From Ectobius pallidus (lineage: Eukaryota; Arthropoda; Insecta; Blattodea; Ectobiidae), in contig CAXKWD010000011.1 of NCBI GenBank assembly GCA_964059195.1, positions 30,348,066 to 30,412,065 of the forward strand: 64,000 bases of DNA, in the 5' to 3' direction. Below the pieces are notes generated by a model that was given only the letters and a program-made list of their open reading frames with translations, searched no databases and was not told the DNA's origin. Each line of letters starts with the position of its first letter. Position 1 is the stretch's first letter. Made by a program: the position numbers and the translations under genes. Shown piece by piece: positions 23,008 to 35,365 of the stretch.

Positions 23008-24009
23008 TAGGCTACTTTGTCCTGTAGACCAATACAATTATTGATATAGGGCATGTAATTGGCCATGGCATCTTTTAGTCATGTTACTGTATTGCATCCA
23101 ATTTTCAATTATGTTATATAGGCCTAGTTTAATATGACCATTATATTAAGATAAAATAACAGTTTGTATTTTTGAATTACACTAAACTTAATTTACATTA
23201 CTAATTTGACTTTTTTTAAGCGGAGAGGAGAGTGAATTTTGGTGAAAAATTGGGAATCTTTCTTTAAACTGCTTTAAAATGTTCTGGTACCAGTATGTGT
23301 AACCACAGCATACCAATTTGTGTGTAGGCCTATATGTTCCCTTATACACATATTGAGACACCATTTTAAGGACCCTGCATCCTCTTTCTTTGCAGTGGTG
23401 CTTATGCAAGTCTTCCTGTCATGCAATTCACTAATATGATTTAAGGAGACAGGAAAACCTTCTGCAAGTCTCTAAACAAGACTCCTGAAACGCATGCTGA
23501 ACTTTGATTGTCGTTTCTGTAACTTCATTGATTTGCAACAATGCCAGACTAAAATTGACATATCTTCTAAACTAGTTCGCAGATGAAATTTGGCAAACAC
23601 ATCCTTGAAACTATTAGACTTTCACTCTTTTAACAGGATCAACTTTATTGCAAAAATATGCAAGTCTATCTTTTTAAAAAGGGAGGAGAGTTCGTGAAAA
23701 AATGTACATTTATTGTTATACAAAGAAGTTAAATAGAGATATACATAGAGCCTAAACTTGATGAAAACGCCTGAAACCAAATTGGAATGAAAGCTGGCAC
23801 TTAATTTACGCCTTAACAAGTCATTGAAATCCGCCTATTTCGAATTCCCGCTAAACCGAACGGTGTTCGGTCCCAATTACTTCGGAATAGCGGGGCTCTA
23901 CTGTACTTACATGTAGGTTATAATGTATTAAAAATGCTTGAATTTATCTTTAAAAATGGCTTAAGGGAGGGGGGACATTCAGCTTACGGTGAAATTCAAA
24001 ACCTGAGAG
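23008..24009. other. No gene; possible pogo-type terminus
   Basis: Around 23826-23903, CGGAATAGCGGGGCTCTACT ending in CTACTG and then TA resembles the right end of a pogo/Tigger element (reverse complement CAGTAGAGCCCCGCTATTCC). No left end was found. The remainder shows nothing recognisable. Confidence 0.35.
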
Positions 24010-24574
24010 ATACGTGGGCATAATCCCAATTACGGGGACCAATTCACGCGATATTCACGTTTCCACGGACTGTGTGATTTTTTTTGTTTATGAGCGATAC
24101 ACGGTTACCAACTGTTAGGTTAGGAACATTTATGTTAGTTAAGGAGCAATATATTGAATACCTCCGATGTTTTGTTAGGTTAGGAACGTTTATGTTAGTT
24201 AAGGAGCAATATACTGAATAGCACAACCACCATTTCTTACGAGCAGCTAGTGGATTGTACCTTTGTAGGTTTGTCACACTGTTCATCCACAATCATATCT
24301 TATTTAGCGATATGACGTCACACCTCCAACGTCCAGTCAGGAGGACGAGGACAGAAAAATGGTGGAGAAGAAGGGAGTTTTCGCTAGATCGTGATATAAA
24401 AGAAAGTGTATCAATTAGGGTGGGTGGGGTGGGTTGGACCAAATCATTCGCCAAAACAACATCTCCTCTCCACACATCTATCTATAAAAAAATTCGTGTG
24501 ATATAAGTGTTCTATGAAGAGAATCTCGGTTCTAAAAAGTGGTCCCCGTAGATGGGATTTTACCGATACGTGTA
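24010..24574. mobile_element. TIR element with internal tandem duplication
   Basis: AATCCCAATTACGGGGACCA at the left (24010-24041) and AATCCCATCTACGGGGACCA in the reverse complement of the right (24541-24574) form imperfect TIRs beginning near ACGTGG/ACACGT. Inside, a unit of about 60 bp containing GTTAGGTTAGGAAC and GTTAGTTAAGGAGCAATATA occurs twice in tandem (24113-24165 and 24173-24222). There is no transposase and no clear TSD, so the family is unassigned. Confidence 0.55.
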
Positions 24575-25546
24575 GCCTATTTCATTATTTTTTTCCTCAG
24601 CAATGAATTGCTCTGCAATCTTGCAATCTGACAAGTACACTTTATTGACTACCTCTACAATTGCATACTATTTTTAAAATTAATAAAACTATTACAGTCA
24701 TGGGTAATTATCGTTTCAAAATGGCAGCCACGTTTTGTGTACTAAAATGCCATTTTCTTGATAATTTCCACAAATGGCAATATTTTTAATGATTTTTTCT
24801 ATCTATTTGCAAACATCATCTACATCAATATCTACAGTCTACCGGTAAGTAGGCCTAAGTTAGACCTATTTTAAAAAATAAATTTTTTAAAATTTCCTTT
24901 CTCATTGAAACATTCTATAGGCCTATATTTTAAAAAAATTAACTATTAATGTTAAATGAATGACTAGATATTCTTGTTCATATGATATTAATAAATACAC
25001 AGAACCTAACAGTTTGATTAATTTTGAAAACAGTATGCAATTGCAGAAATAGTCAATAAAGAGTATGTGAGATGAAATTCACCTATTTCTAACTTATGAA
25101 TTTCACTAAAAGCTGTAGGCCCATGTCCCCAATTAATTGTACAGTTTTTTTTATATAATCCTCTTTCGGCCCATTGAATCTGAGCCACCATATTATTTTT
25201 TTTTTTTTTCATTTTAACTTATTTTTTTGTAAAGTTGCTATAGATAAGAGCTCTCTATACACAAAAAAATTAATATTTGAGACCACAACAAGAACCCTTT
25301 TCAGGAACCTTGGTTTCATGCTTTCAAGCTCTTCCAGCTATCTCTGTGTTAGGTATTCCCAAATAAATTCTAAGCCATATGTTGTGAAACTTAGGGTATC
25401 ATGCATTAACATGCAAGAATAGATTAGTCTCTCTGGTTCAGTTCTGCTCAGACTAGATAGGCCTAGGCCTATATGATAATCTTTGCCCATTGGGGGCTTT
25501 ACACATTAAAAATAATAAAAATTAATATTTCCCCCAAATAGTTAGT
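24575..25546. other. No gene recognised
   Basis: AT-rich. TAGGCCTA at 24850 and 24918, and an overlapping pair at 25457-25470. No supported open frame. Confidence 0.4.
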
Positions 25547-26064
25547 ACGTTTACATGCAGGATTCAGATCGATCTGAGTCCGATCCCAGTGTTGAAATAG
25601 TCATGTAAACACGGACTCAGTCCGGAATGAATTTTCGATCCGATCCTCTGCAAATGGAGGAATGGATCGGATTCAATTCCATGTAAACGCTAGCGAACTC
25701 AATCCTGGTGCGCGCGCATACACTCGCATGGCGTTCGTCATTTTGTTCTGTCAGCTGATAGTCAATTTAATAAAAAAACACCCACTCACACTATAATATT
25801 AATATCATTGTTACTCTTTTATGTCATAATTTGTTTATGGTGACTAGAAATTATTGATAGAACACACTTTTTATTTATATTTTTAATCACGGAATAAATG
25901 CGGCCTTTGTTTAAACAGGTTAGCCACAACAATAGCCACACAAAACCAAGTTTGCCAATAGTCCAACAAATCTCAATCCACTCCTAGAACTTGCCATGTA
26001 AACAGGGAACGTATTGAGTTGGGATCGGATTCAGATAGATTTCAATCCCGCATGTAAACGTGGT
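25547..26064. mobile_element. MITE with CGTTTACATG termini
   Basis: The left end CGTTTACATGCAGGATTCAG is mirrored at the right by CATGTAAACGTGG. The inner parts of both ends repeat GATCGGATT-type sequences. CATGTAAAC recurs at least four times within the ends, suggesting subterminal repeats. There is no ORF, the TSD is unclear and the superfamily is unassigned. Confidence 0.6.
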
Positions 26065-27605
26065 AAGTAATAAAATTTTAAAATTCACCATTCTCCCCTC
26101 TTATAGAAGTTAGGCTTTTATATAACTTACATAGCTTTCAATCTGATTTTCCAGTTACCGTTATTTACTTATATCCCACTTAAATGGAAATCCATCTTCA
26201 ACCTATTATTAATTAATTAGTAGCTTAGGTAAGTTATATATTTTTAATATAACAAAAAGCAATGCTAATAACTTATGTTATGAGGATTTATGGAGACACT
26301 GAAATCATTCCAATCTTTCATGCAATAATAGGCCTGGTTGTAATCATCTTTCAGGTATTTAAACTAAAAAACATACAATGTTTACTTTTAATGTTTAGGC
26401 CTATTAGGTAAGAGTTTCAATGTATAAAGGTAACACTAATTATGTACTAAGTGCTAAATATGCAACTCTATGCCTTAATTTACAAAGCCTCGTAAGTTAC
26501 ATACCATACAATGCACTCAATGTACTTAATTCCAAGTCAAGGGCATAAATTTTTACATATTTTTTATTTCACTAGCTCTCTATAAGTTTCTGAATAAAAA
26601 TAAATTGATGTAATAATTTAATTAGCAGAGAAACAGCAAAAAGTGTCAATGTGATCTGCAGTTGAGCATTACTCACAATGAAACTGACCCATGCGGCAAG
26701 ATATATTTTGAATAATAAAGCTAGAAAATTAATTTGTTTGATTTTATTACTACGAAAATGTAAATGTATCCCACTTCTTTGTCAATACCAAAAGAACACC
26801 CAACTGATCTTAAAATGAACTGCACACTATCTGTAATATTATGAAAATTACTTTCGCTTGGGCCTGAATACAATGTTCCCTCTCTGTTTAAAATGCATTT
26901 CCAAGACTATTTTGCTTTAGTAAAGCTCTAGGATTTCAAGATTTTCAAGATTTATTAGCCAAATGTAAAAGGTTTACAAGGCTTTGTCAAGTATATGAAT
27001 TGAACAAAATAAATTTCAGTTACACAAATGTACTTAATTTCTAGGTTATAAACTTGTATAAAAAATTAATAAATTGGTATAATTTAATGAATATACCTAC
27101 CGGTATCTTATAATTTAGTCCTTTCTCTATTTTATACATTTTTTTTTTTTAAATTCATCTTTTGTGTAAAAGGCATTTTTTACTAGAAAATATTTTATCC
27201 TTATTAGCTTCAATTTATTGTTTGTCATATATTTCAGTGTATCAGGTCAGTGATTCTATAGTAAACAACAGTCGATGTAAAGACGTGCGAATTTGGTAAA
27301 CCTCATATTAAATTTTGCTCTGGACAAATTTTCGTACCAGGGCCCACTAGCAAACAAAGACTTCAGGCATGCCAACAACAAATGCAACCAAAACAATGCC
27401 GTACATTTATTTCCAGCAGCATGAAATATATGTATTTTAATTGTATAACATATTGAGCTATATGTTGAAATACTTTCCTAGGTTAGTTTCAATTTGATAC
27501 CGGCAACATATTTTCAGCAAAACGTCACCCAATACCGATAACTCAGGGCAGTAAAAGCAAAACATGAATGGATATGCTCTTCATTCAAAGGCAATGCAGA
27601 CTTAC
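26065..27605. other. No gene recognised; probable intron of the 27606 exon
   Basis: AT-rich sequence downstream (on the minus strand) of the putative first exon, so probably intronic if that gene is real. No other exon could be supported. Confidence 0.35.
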
Positions 27606-27738
27606 CTTGTTTTATCTTGACACTTATTCCTTGCGGGTCATAGTCCACTATCAATCTGCATGGAAAATCGTATTTGGGACGAATTTCTCCCTGTTTTTCA
27701 ACACACGACACTGTAACATTGCTATATTCAACAGCCAT
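27606..27738 (-). CDS. Putative first coding exon of a host gene
   Basis: On the minus strand an ATG at 27738 in a good context (GCCAAAATGG) starts MAVEYSNVTVSCVEKQGEIR and continues KYDFPCRLIVDYDPQGISVK to a consensus donor, ACAAG then GTAAGT, at 27606/27605. The coding part is 133 nt and ends in phase 1. The alternating hydrophobic/polar pattern looks like beta strands of a small domain, and composition is protein-like. I do not recognise the family. The open frame extends 28 codons further upstream, so an earlier start is possible. No downstream exon was identified within the window. Confidence 0.5.
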
Positions 27739-27881
27739 TTTGGCGTTATAACCGCACAACGTACCTATTGGAAGGCTCAAGCTGAAATGAAATGACAAAT
27801 GAACGAAGGCTCGGTGCAACATAGAGTATACAGGAGCAGTCCGGTCAACGAAGTCATCTTTCTCAGTGGAATACGCACAAT

Positions 27882-27889
27882 CTTATATA
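27882..27889 (-). promoter_or_regulatory. Possible TATA box of the 27606 exon gene
   Basis: TATATAAG on the minus strand lies about 145 bp upstream of the proposed ATG, leaving room for a 5' UTR of about 120 bases. It is a weak call in AT-rich DNA, supported only by position. Confidence 0.25.
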
Positions 27890-28179
27890 GTCCTGTTGGT
27901 GGTATCATGACGCTATAGATGTACATGTAGATATTTAGATAACGCAGCGTTCGGGTGGTAGGCCTTGTTCCTTCGGGGATGTCGCGCCACGGAGTTTAGT
28001 TTTTTAGTTTTAGAGGAGAATAATTAGTTTACTCAATATGGGATCTTTAGGTGTTTCATTTTTAAGTTGAATTATTTTTTCTACTCCTGTTTTTATATGC
28101 TTACCTATTAAATTAAAATTCTTGAAGGAGTAGTGTGATAACGCAAAGAAGGCAGATTCTCACAAGGAACTGACCAAAA

Positions 28180-28620
28180 TATTTCATTGTATGGGAGAAA
28201 ATATCGGAAAAAAATAGACAGCATCCCACTGTTTGCAGAGATTTGACAAAGTAAATTTGGCGTTTCCTGTTAGGGGACATTCGTTTATGCATAATGACCG
28301 TGACTTTGGAATTGTAAGGAGAAAACTAAGAAAAGTAGAGAGATATTATGAAATTGATGAAGTAATTGATCTGATAAACACTTCCTCTAAAATTCCTGGA
28401 AAGTTTACTGTGAAGAAAATGTCATTTGAAGATTTCATTGATTATGGGGCTTGGTGGCCCAAGTTTTACAAGAGAACATGCTTAAGCAATGACTCTTATG
28501 GGAAAATGTAGTAAAACCTAAAAAATAACGATTTCAATCTCACAATACCGTGAGATGTTAGTTTCTTCTGATGAACCAGGGGAGATTGAATGCAGAGTAG
28601 CCTATGCATATTGCTGGATT
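28180..28620 (+). pseudogene. Transposase-like relic (VRGHSF...NDRDFG family)
   Basis: The open stretch 28233-28511 encodes VNLAFPVRGHSFMHNDRDFG, then a basic region, EVIDLINTSSKIPGKFTVKK, and MSFEDFIDYG...FYKRTCLS. I recall this segment from high-copy insect and cnidarian proteins with a DDE-transposase-like core (a G-H-S-[FY] and D-R-D/V-F-G region following an N-A/C-G-Q-N-K-N motif). The upstream portion is missing. Frame continues past the stop near 28511 with EMLVSSDEPGEIE-like sequence. It may belong to the same family as the N-terminal ORF at 57781-58050. It is truncated and dead. Confidence 0.5.
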
Positions 28621-29572
28621 GACAAGTGACATTTTTTGCTTACGAAACACTATGAGGGATTTTGAACTACCAACTAATAAAGCCTATTCAGCTGTATTAC
28701 CCATCAACCACTCAAAAAGTGTAGATAAAAAACTTTGGTTTATATTCCGGATGAAAAGCTCATATTTTAGAATGAAATAACGTCATGACCTGTAACTACT
28801 GTGTCCATTCACGAAGATCAACGAACTGAATAAATAAAGCTCTTAAGTAGTACTGTACATCAGTTATTATGATATTAAAACAACAAAATAGCATCATGAC
28901 AATAGTGTTGCATAAATAAAGCATTTTTCACGATTGTAGCAAGTCTTTTTCATTTTAAACCTCATTTACCGCAAAAAGGGATAATTTCCATGTTAAAAAT
29001 ATTGTTCTACACTTATAAACAAATGCATAATATTATGTATATATATTTTAGACCCATTCTAACCGTTGAATAACTAGAAAAAAATTGAAAAACCTGAGTT
29101 TAAAAATAACATGTCAAAACAGTTTTTTGTCATTCCTGTAAAATCAGGATTTGTGGACTTGTTGCCTTTCTGCAGTTAGCAGTTCACATGTAGATCATGA
29201 TCTTATATGAGGTCATGTAGGTTAATTCCTTAAATTTTATGCTTAAGCTGTATCTCAGTTTTGCATCTAGTGAAACTCATTATGATACTCGTAGTTATAG
29301 TTTATTCTTGTGTCGTAATATTAACACCCATGGCGTTACAAAGGTTTTCGCCATAGGATGTAGGCTACCTTCTACCATTACACACTAATATTAACATAAA
29401 AGCCTTGAGTACCTACAAATTATGGTGTTGCTGTAGCCTATTTATCTTACCTGTGAACAAGGCAAAAAGGATTAATACCCTTGCTCACTTAATTCTAGGA
29501 TTCATTTTTCCCATTTAACAATGCATAAAAAGTTCCCCATTTCCTTCAAAGTTTTCATATTCTTTGTCGTTG
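28621..29572. other. No gene recognised
   Basis: AT-rich; no supported coding or repeat structure. Confidence 0.4.
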
Positions 29573-30300
29573 TTAATTTCTTAAATTATATGCTATTTCT
29601 ATGTTAATTCCTAAGAATTTTCTATTCAAAAATAGTTGTCTGATCGTTTCAGTTTCTGGACATTTTAAAATTATGTGTTCAGCGTCTTCTCTATTTAGAC
29701 ATAGAGGACATCGTCCTTTCTCAAAATTCCTTCTTATGCCCCTAAGTTTCCATACCCCAACCCGCCACCATGCCAAGCCCATTCTTTGTTTCTTGGAGCA
29801 ACCTGAGATGTACTTTTCCAATCCCCACATTTCTTTCATTTTAATATAGAATAGGGATCTTTTTTCCCTCATTATAGCTACATGGTTTTGGAAACTCATT
29901 ATGTATCCTAAGTATTGAAGTATCCTTTAATCCTACAGAAACTGAGGTCCAAGGCATGATTTTCTTGCACAACTCCCTAACTTCTTTTGTGGCAACTGTC
30001 TTAAGTGGTTTTAAAGAATATATAGAATAAAAAAGTATCTCTTGGTTTCAAATTCCTGTGCACACTTCTACCTAAAGGTTCCTATTGTAAAATTTGTATT
30101 TGATTGGTGTATACTGAATTTGTACACAAATGGAGAGCAAAATTGCTGTAGAAGATATGCTTTTTATTCATTGTACCTGACTCATTTCCTGACATAAGCA
30201 AAATCCTTTTCTGCCTGTATTCCCTTAATTGCCAATTTTTCTGAGTAAACTTTTCTGTGGCTTTATAAGAGTTATGAAATCTGTATAAAATTCGGTTTTA
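29573..30300 (-). pseudogene. LINE C-terminal fragment with zinc knuckle
   Basis: On the minus strand 29573-29899 encodes WWRVGVWKLRGIRRNFEKGR, followed by CPLCLNREDAEHIILKCPET, a C-x2-C-x8-H-x4-C knuckle placed as in LINE ORF2 C-termini, downstream of a R-G-I/V-x-R-x-F signature. Upstream to about 30300, stop-broken frames (YRFHNSYKATEKFTQKNWQL) probably represent more of the same element. The 5' portion with reverse transcriptase was not recognised. The clade is undetermined. Confidence 0.7.
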
Positions 30301-30389
30301 AAGACCCCTTCACATTGAAATTTTAATCTGCTATAATAATTATATAGGTAGTTAAAATTAATACTATGATTCATTTTTGGTATATTTAC

Positions 30390-30830
30390 CTGTTTTAGTT
30401 TTTGTGCATCACTACCATTTTCAACAGCTATACTTTAATGCCATGGCACCCTCCTGTGGACGTTGAATGAATTTGGAGATGATGTCATTGGTAGGGATGT
30501 TGAAGTTTAGGAGTTGGTTTCTCTTCTTGTGAATAGCAATCCTCTTACAAACCAAAAGCTCCTTGTGGCTGCGGACAAATTTTAGTAGTTCTGGGTCCCT
30601 ATCGACTTCATGCCCAGCGTTCCAAAAGTGGGTCGCTACCACTGATTTATCAGTGTCTAATGAACTCTTCCAAAGTCCTCTTGGTTCTATCTACATAAAC
30701 TATTTTACAGTCATTACATTTACATTGGTAGATGCCAGATTTTTATTGTGGTGAGGGTTCTCTAAATTTATAAATTTTTATAAGTTTAAAATCCGGTAAC
30801 TCTGCCTTGTCAATATAAGATATAAGATTT
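30390..30830 (-). pseudogene. Penelope-like retroelement, GIY-YIG endonuclease and tail
   Basis: Reading minus-strand from 30830: SGIYQCKCNDCKIVYVDRTK, then RTLEEFIRH, matches the GIY-YIG endonuclease of Penelope-like elements (family pattern G-I-Y-x-[IL]-x-C-x2-C-x3-Y-[IV]-G-x-T-x-R-x-[FL]). After a frameshift, 30421-30642 gives VATHFWNAGHEVDRDPELLK, the expected H-x8-H region and C-terminal tail, ending IQRPQEGAMALKYSC. The second glycine of the catalytic Y-[IV]-G is Asp here, so the nuclease would be impaired. A short tail follows with CAGGTAAATATACC. The reverse transcriptase part is absent. Confidence 0.75.
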
Positions 30831-30984
30831 TAAAAATCAAATACATTTTGACCAACTTGTGGTCAGACAATAAGAGCCAGTCATCATAGCTACATACCCA
30901 CGGTTCAATGTAGCTATGTTTTAATTTTTACTCTCTGAGGATGACCATCAATTGGTTGAAATAAATTTAATTTTTAACATTATA

Positions 30985-31235
30985 TATTGACAAGGCAGTA
31001 TTACCGCATTTTAAACTCACAGGACTGTCAATATGACTCTATTCCATCGACGTTATAAATTTCAGTAAGTTTTTCAAAGAGTATCTGTTTACAGGTGCTG
31101 AAGTGATGCCATTTGTTCAACATCCACAGGAGGGTGCCATGGCAGTTGAAGTATAGCTTTTGAAGTGTGGCACAAAAACTAGTACAGGTAAACTATACCG
31201 AAAGTGAAATTTATTGTTAATTTCAACTCCCTGCA
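30985..31235 (+). pseudogene. Penelope-like 3' fragment, opposite orientation
   Basis: The start TTGACAAGGCAGTATTACCG matches (inverted) the left side of the relic at 30390-30830. It then jumps to the coding tail HPQEGAMAVEV and ends with CAGGTAAACTATACC, the same 3' end as the neighbour. The two pieces therefore face each other across 30840-30980, an inverted arrangement often left by Penelope-like insertions. Confidence 0.55.
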
Positions 31236-31323
31236 AAATTATGTAAAATAACTTTCTTCACTGAACTTATCTAGGATCGGTGAGAATAGAGCCAGTATTT
31301 GAGCATAGGTAATGATGGTTTTA

Positions 31324-31725
31324 AGTCGGCTGCGGTGGTCTAGAGGTAGCGTGCCCGCCTCTAGATCTGAAAGTCGCGGGATCAAACCCGGCCGCAGTCG
31401 ATGGGTTTTTCAGGATGTAAAAATCCTGGGCACGGAGTCCTCCGGGAGGGACTTTAAGCTGGGGGGCCCGTGTCGTAGATTTACAGCACATAAAAGAACT
31501 CCAAGCCTAAATTAGAGCCTCTGGACAAAATTTCTCGGCCCTTTCACGTCCAAGTAATACCTTAGTTTCTGGAGGGGGTTAAGGGGCGAGGGGCTTACCA
31601 CCTGTCCCTCTGCCCTCTCTAGGAAAATAAGCGTAACAAAATTCACATCGGTAAACAGAAACCTCCACTTGGAGGCCCTTCGCCCCAACATGAGGGTACA
31701 GGATTCGAGACAGAGAGAGAGAGAG
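31324..31725 (+). mobile_element. tRNA-derived SINE family 1, copy 1, 13-bp TSD
   Basis: The head reads GGCTGCGGTGGTCTAGAGGT (A-box region), then GCGGGATCAAACCC (B box), as in a tRNA-derived pol III promoter. The body shares AATCCTGGGCACGGAGTCCT and a 3' section containing CACATCGGTAAACAGAAACC with copies at 43457 and 63832. A (GA)n tail ends the unit. AATGATGGTTTTA at 31311-31323 and 31726-31738 is a perfect 13-bp TSD, so this 402-bp copy is complete and relatively young. Confidence 0.92.
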
Positions 31726-31738
31726 AATGATGGTTTTA

Positions 31739-33200
31739 TGTTGGAAGCCATGGCTTCAGGTAGAATTTGAACAGACCTGTTGCTGGATGCTAGACATTCA
31801 TTGTGAATACAGTGTAGTGCACTAATGATTCTCAGAAAAAGTTATGTTGTTTTGGATCAGGTAGGAATAAGTTTAATGCACGGTGTAAAGTGTGTCTACC
31901 TTTAACATTAGTTTTTCTTTCCAATAAGGAAGGATTGTACTTACTCATGTTGGGACATTCAAAGCATGCACCTTATTCTATCTTGAACAGGGAGCAAAAA
32001 TGTTAAATGTTGCAGCAATAGAAGCTTCTTTATAAGTAGACGTATTTTTAAATTGATAAAACTGTGAATTGTGAACACTGACTCCTGCAGCATGGAGAAG
32101 AATGACCCTGAATAGAGAAGGATGGAGGAAAAGATAAAGGAGCTAAGGCCTGACATTGGGCAGTAATGCCATCATAGAAGATGAAGAATGAACAATGAAT
32201 GAAAGAAAGGAAAATATGAAATCGGAATACATAGTCAAAATACCGTACCTATACTGGATATTTCAGAGAAATATTACTTTTTGTTACAAAGACAATCTAC
32301 AAGAATTCAGAAGTGCTTTGGATATAAAAAGTATTAAGTTCATTTTGTCACTTCATTGTCTGAGTTTCATTACTACATACTGTTTCCTAAATGGAAGTTG
32401 TAATTCTGGTAATTCTAGATTCTTCAGCCAACATGGTATTCATATCCTGGTCGGAGATGACAGGCAACATCTTGATATCAGAGTTGTATCTCTCCACCCA
32501 CTCTTTCTACACTGGAATGTCCTTTTCGTACAGGAGCTTGAAACTTTGCGAATCCTTACCTGTTGAAGAACATAACGTTATCAGATGTATCAATGTAACA
32601 CCCCAAAACAAAGAAGCTTGTGGCATTGTTAATTCTAAACAAAAGCTAAACTCCGTGGTGCGACACCTAACGAGTACAAGGCATACCTTCAGACCACTGC
32701 ATCATTGAGCTTCATCAGCAGATGGCAGAATTGGGAGACATGTTGTCAGCATGCCAACTCCTGCAGCCATTATGGATGGTTTTCTGTTTTTTTATCAAGT
32801 AGGGTTGACTCTCAATTCATTATCTGTGGGAGCATTATCTGGTTTGCGGGTTGACCATAACCTATTTTTTATGGATGTGAACCGAGCTCAGGTTATAACG
32901 TTAGCTTGAGGTTCGTAGTTTTATTGTGTTTTGAAGGTTTTGGCCTTTTCTTTACTAACACACCCATCGCTTAAAAATGAAGCAGACAGCCATCTGCTGT
33001 TGGAGGGGTTAGGGGTGCAGATGGAGAAGAATAATTTAGTTTCTGTGGACAGTGCGGGTCATGAGGAGGCTAAGGATCGTTCACTTTTATACTTAAAACA
33101 GCAAAGTGATTCTTTGTTTCAAGACAAACTAATACTCAGGAAGTTGCTAAGCGATATACAAAAGAAAGACAATGCATAAAAAAACAAACAAAAAAAACAA
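31739..33200. other. No intact gene; weak LINE and exon-like traces
   Basis: Around 32095-32200 the frame WRRMTLNREGWRK and its context resemble the last residues of an RTE-type LINE. On the minus strand 32570-32390, after an AG preceded by TTCTTCAAC, a frame reads LLYEKDIPV, stop, [32 protein letters not shown]. This looks protein-derived but has a stop, so it may be a pseudogene or unrecognised element. The 82-codon frame at 32931-33179 has no recognised motif. Confidence 0.3.
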
Positions 33201-35365
33201 AATGACAGATTTTTTCAAGCTGCAAGTTCATAAGACAAAATTTCCTGAATACTGTAAAGTGCTTTAAACAATATTTTACTGTACAGTATATCCATGTCCA
33301 GAAACATTAGACCAGTATGGCCAAACTGGCTAAGGACTGGAAGACCCAGACACTGGCATGCATCCATAACTAGGTAGAATAAATCGGTCTCTGTCCAAAT
33401 GATAAAGTTGAAGTTTCCATCCACAGAAACTCCCTAGAAATAAAAGGGCGTAAGAGTAAAGTGCCTCCATTGTATGCTGAACAGTTAAGCTGTCAGGAGC
33501 CCTACTTCTCAAACCCCTGTTGCTGTACAGTGGCAAAGAGTTACCTTTAAAATAATTAGATACATGTAACTTTCATATAAACGTCATGAATTAAACAGGC
33601 CATAAGTCTATAAATAAGAAGAACAATATTTTATTAAGATTACTAAGATATTAGTTTTATTTATTTAATTTTTCTACGATATTTTATCATAGGCAAGGTC
33701 ATGAGAGGTTTGGATTTTATTAGTACATTCAGGAGCAATGAAGTATTATGGCAATCCTTTCAATTTGAGAAGGGTGCAATGTTTTCCTTTCAATATAAAA
33801 ATATCTAACATTTGCATTCTAAGGCAGACCATAGTTTGCTGCCTCATTTTTTATTTTGCTTGTCATAAATAATTTGAAATAAAATAAAAATACATAAAAT
33901 AAAATTATCAACTGTAAAACCTGTAAACAGATCTTCCTGTGATACATTTTATTTCACAATTACAACTTATTTTGCAATGGATCTGTAAGACTTTCAATTA
34001 ATTCATTAAATTTTCATATTCTTAGAAATAAAATGTAACTTATTTTAAATATTAAATACAAGCAGATACAAATATTTCAAAATCTTTGTGTTAAAAGAAG
34101 TTTCATCTTCACATACCATGCTATCTGCTTATTGTTGACCACATAAGCTGTCGGTAAGTTACACTCCCTATAGTTATAAACCAATTTTTTTTTAAAGCCA
34201 TTTTCTTGCATAGTTCATATTTCCTTCAGTTAACAGTGATTTCATCACATTTTATTGTCTTATAAAGAAGACAGTAGACATTTGAATTGGCAAACAACTG
34301 GAACCTTTTGGATTTGTCCTAGATTTTATCATTAGTAGCAAGAAATATATTTTATTGTCCAACAAAAATTTATTTGCACCCACAGTACAATGTAAACAGC
34401 AGGCAAAATTAAGTGAAACTTCAGCACTTAACAACAAAAGTATAATGCATAAATTTACAGTTATAAAAACAAACATCATAAGACAATTAAATGAAATACA
34501 AGATTTACTGCATACCATTAGTGATAGGCTTAATTGAATTATTTAAATTTTCGGCAATATTAGATCTACAAAAATAAACAAAATTCTAAAATCATTCCTT
34601 ATTTCTATGGATGTTGGGTGATACAGATATTTCATGAATAAAAGCAACTGTATAACTTACTAGGCCAAGGAAACTGGTGCTAAATATAACATAATGAAAC
34701 TTGGCTAAAGTTGTTAGACAGGTGAATTATGACCTCAACAATCCTCAACATCAGATGTTTACAAAATTATATTTCTTTTTGCCCTGTAGTTTTTTCTTGC
34801 CAATATGGAAATTTTATTTATGAGGGAGGATAAACTGGTCAAATTTTGATGAAGTGTCTTAAAAATTTCAAATTAAATTATATAGATAGGCCTACCCTAT
34901 AACTCACAATTTTATACAAGGACTTTTACCCATTAAATCAGCTGTTATTTAATTGTCTGAAGAACGAGTCTGACCTCTTCTTTCAACTCTGATTTCAGTT
35001 TTCTTGTTAAAGGATATTTACTACATTTATGAAGGTCACAGTTTATCTCCGAAGCTATATGAGATTAAGAACTGACATTTTCAGCATACATTTATCGTTC
35101 CATTTCCTTCATCTGGGGGCATGAAGGAACTATTCTGAAGAATATCCGGTTAGGAATTCAAGCATTTTAGAACAATAACATACTATGTAGGAAAATAAAA
35201 TTGCCCACAACCATAGATCATGAATTTTTAAAAATTCATGAATTAATCTTCAATATATTTGTGTTTCAATATAATGAAATACGGTAGGTTATCTTTGTTA
35301 GTTTATTAGTAGCCCTATATTGTGGATAGCACAGGGTCTGAAATTCTGTATGCAAACATGTTGTA
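33201..35365. other. Long AT-rich stretch, no gene recognised
   Basis: Nothing beyond short chance frames. One TAGGCCTA at 34888. Confidence 0.4.

Noticed and set aside
31330..31400. tRNA gene at the SINE head
   Set aside because: It is part of a 402-bp SINE with TSD and sister copies.
32931..33179. 82-codon plus-strand frame
   Set aside because: Composition is protein-like, but there is no motif, splice pair or known family.
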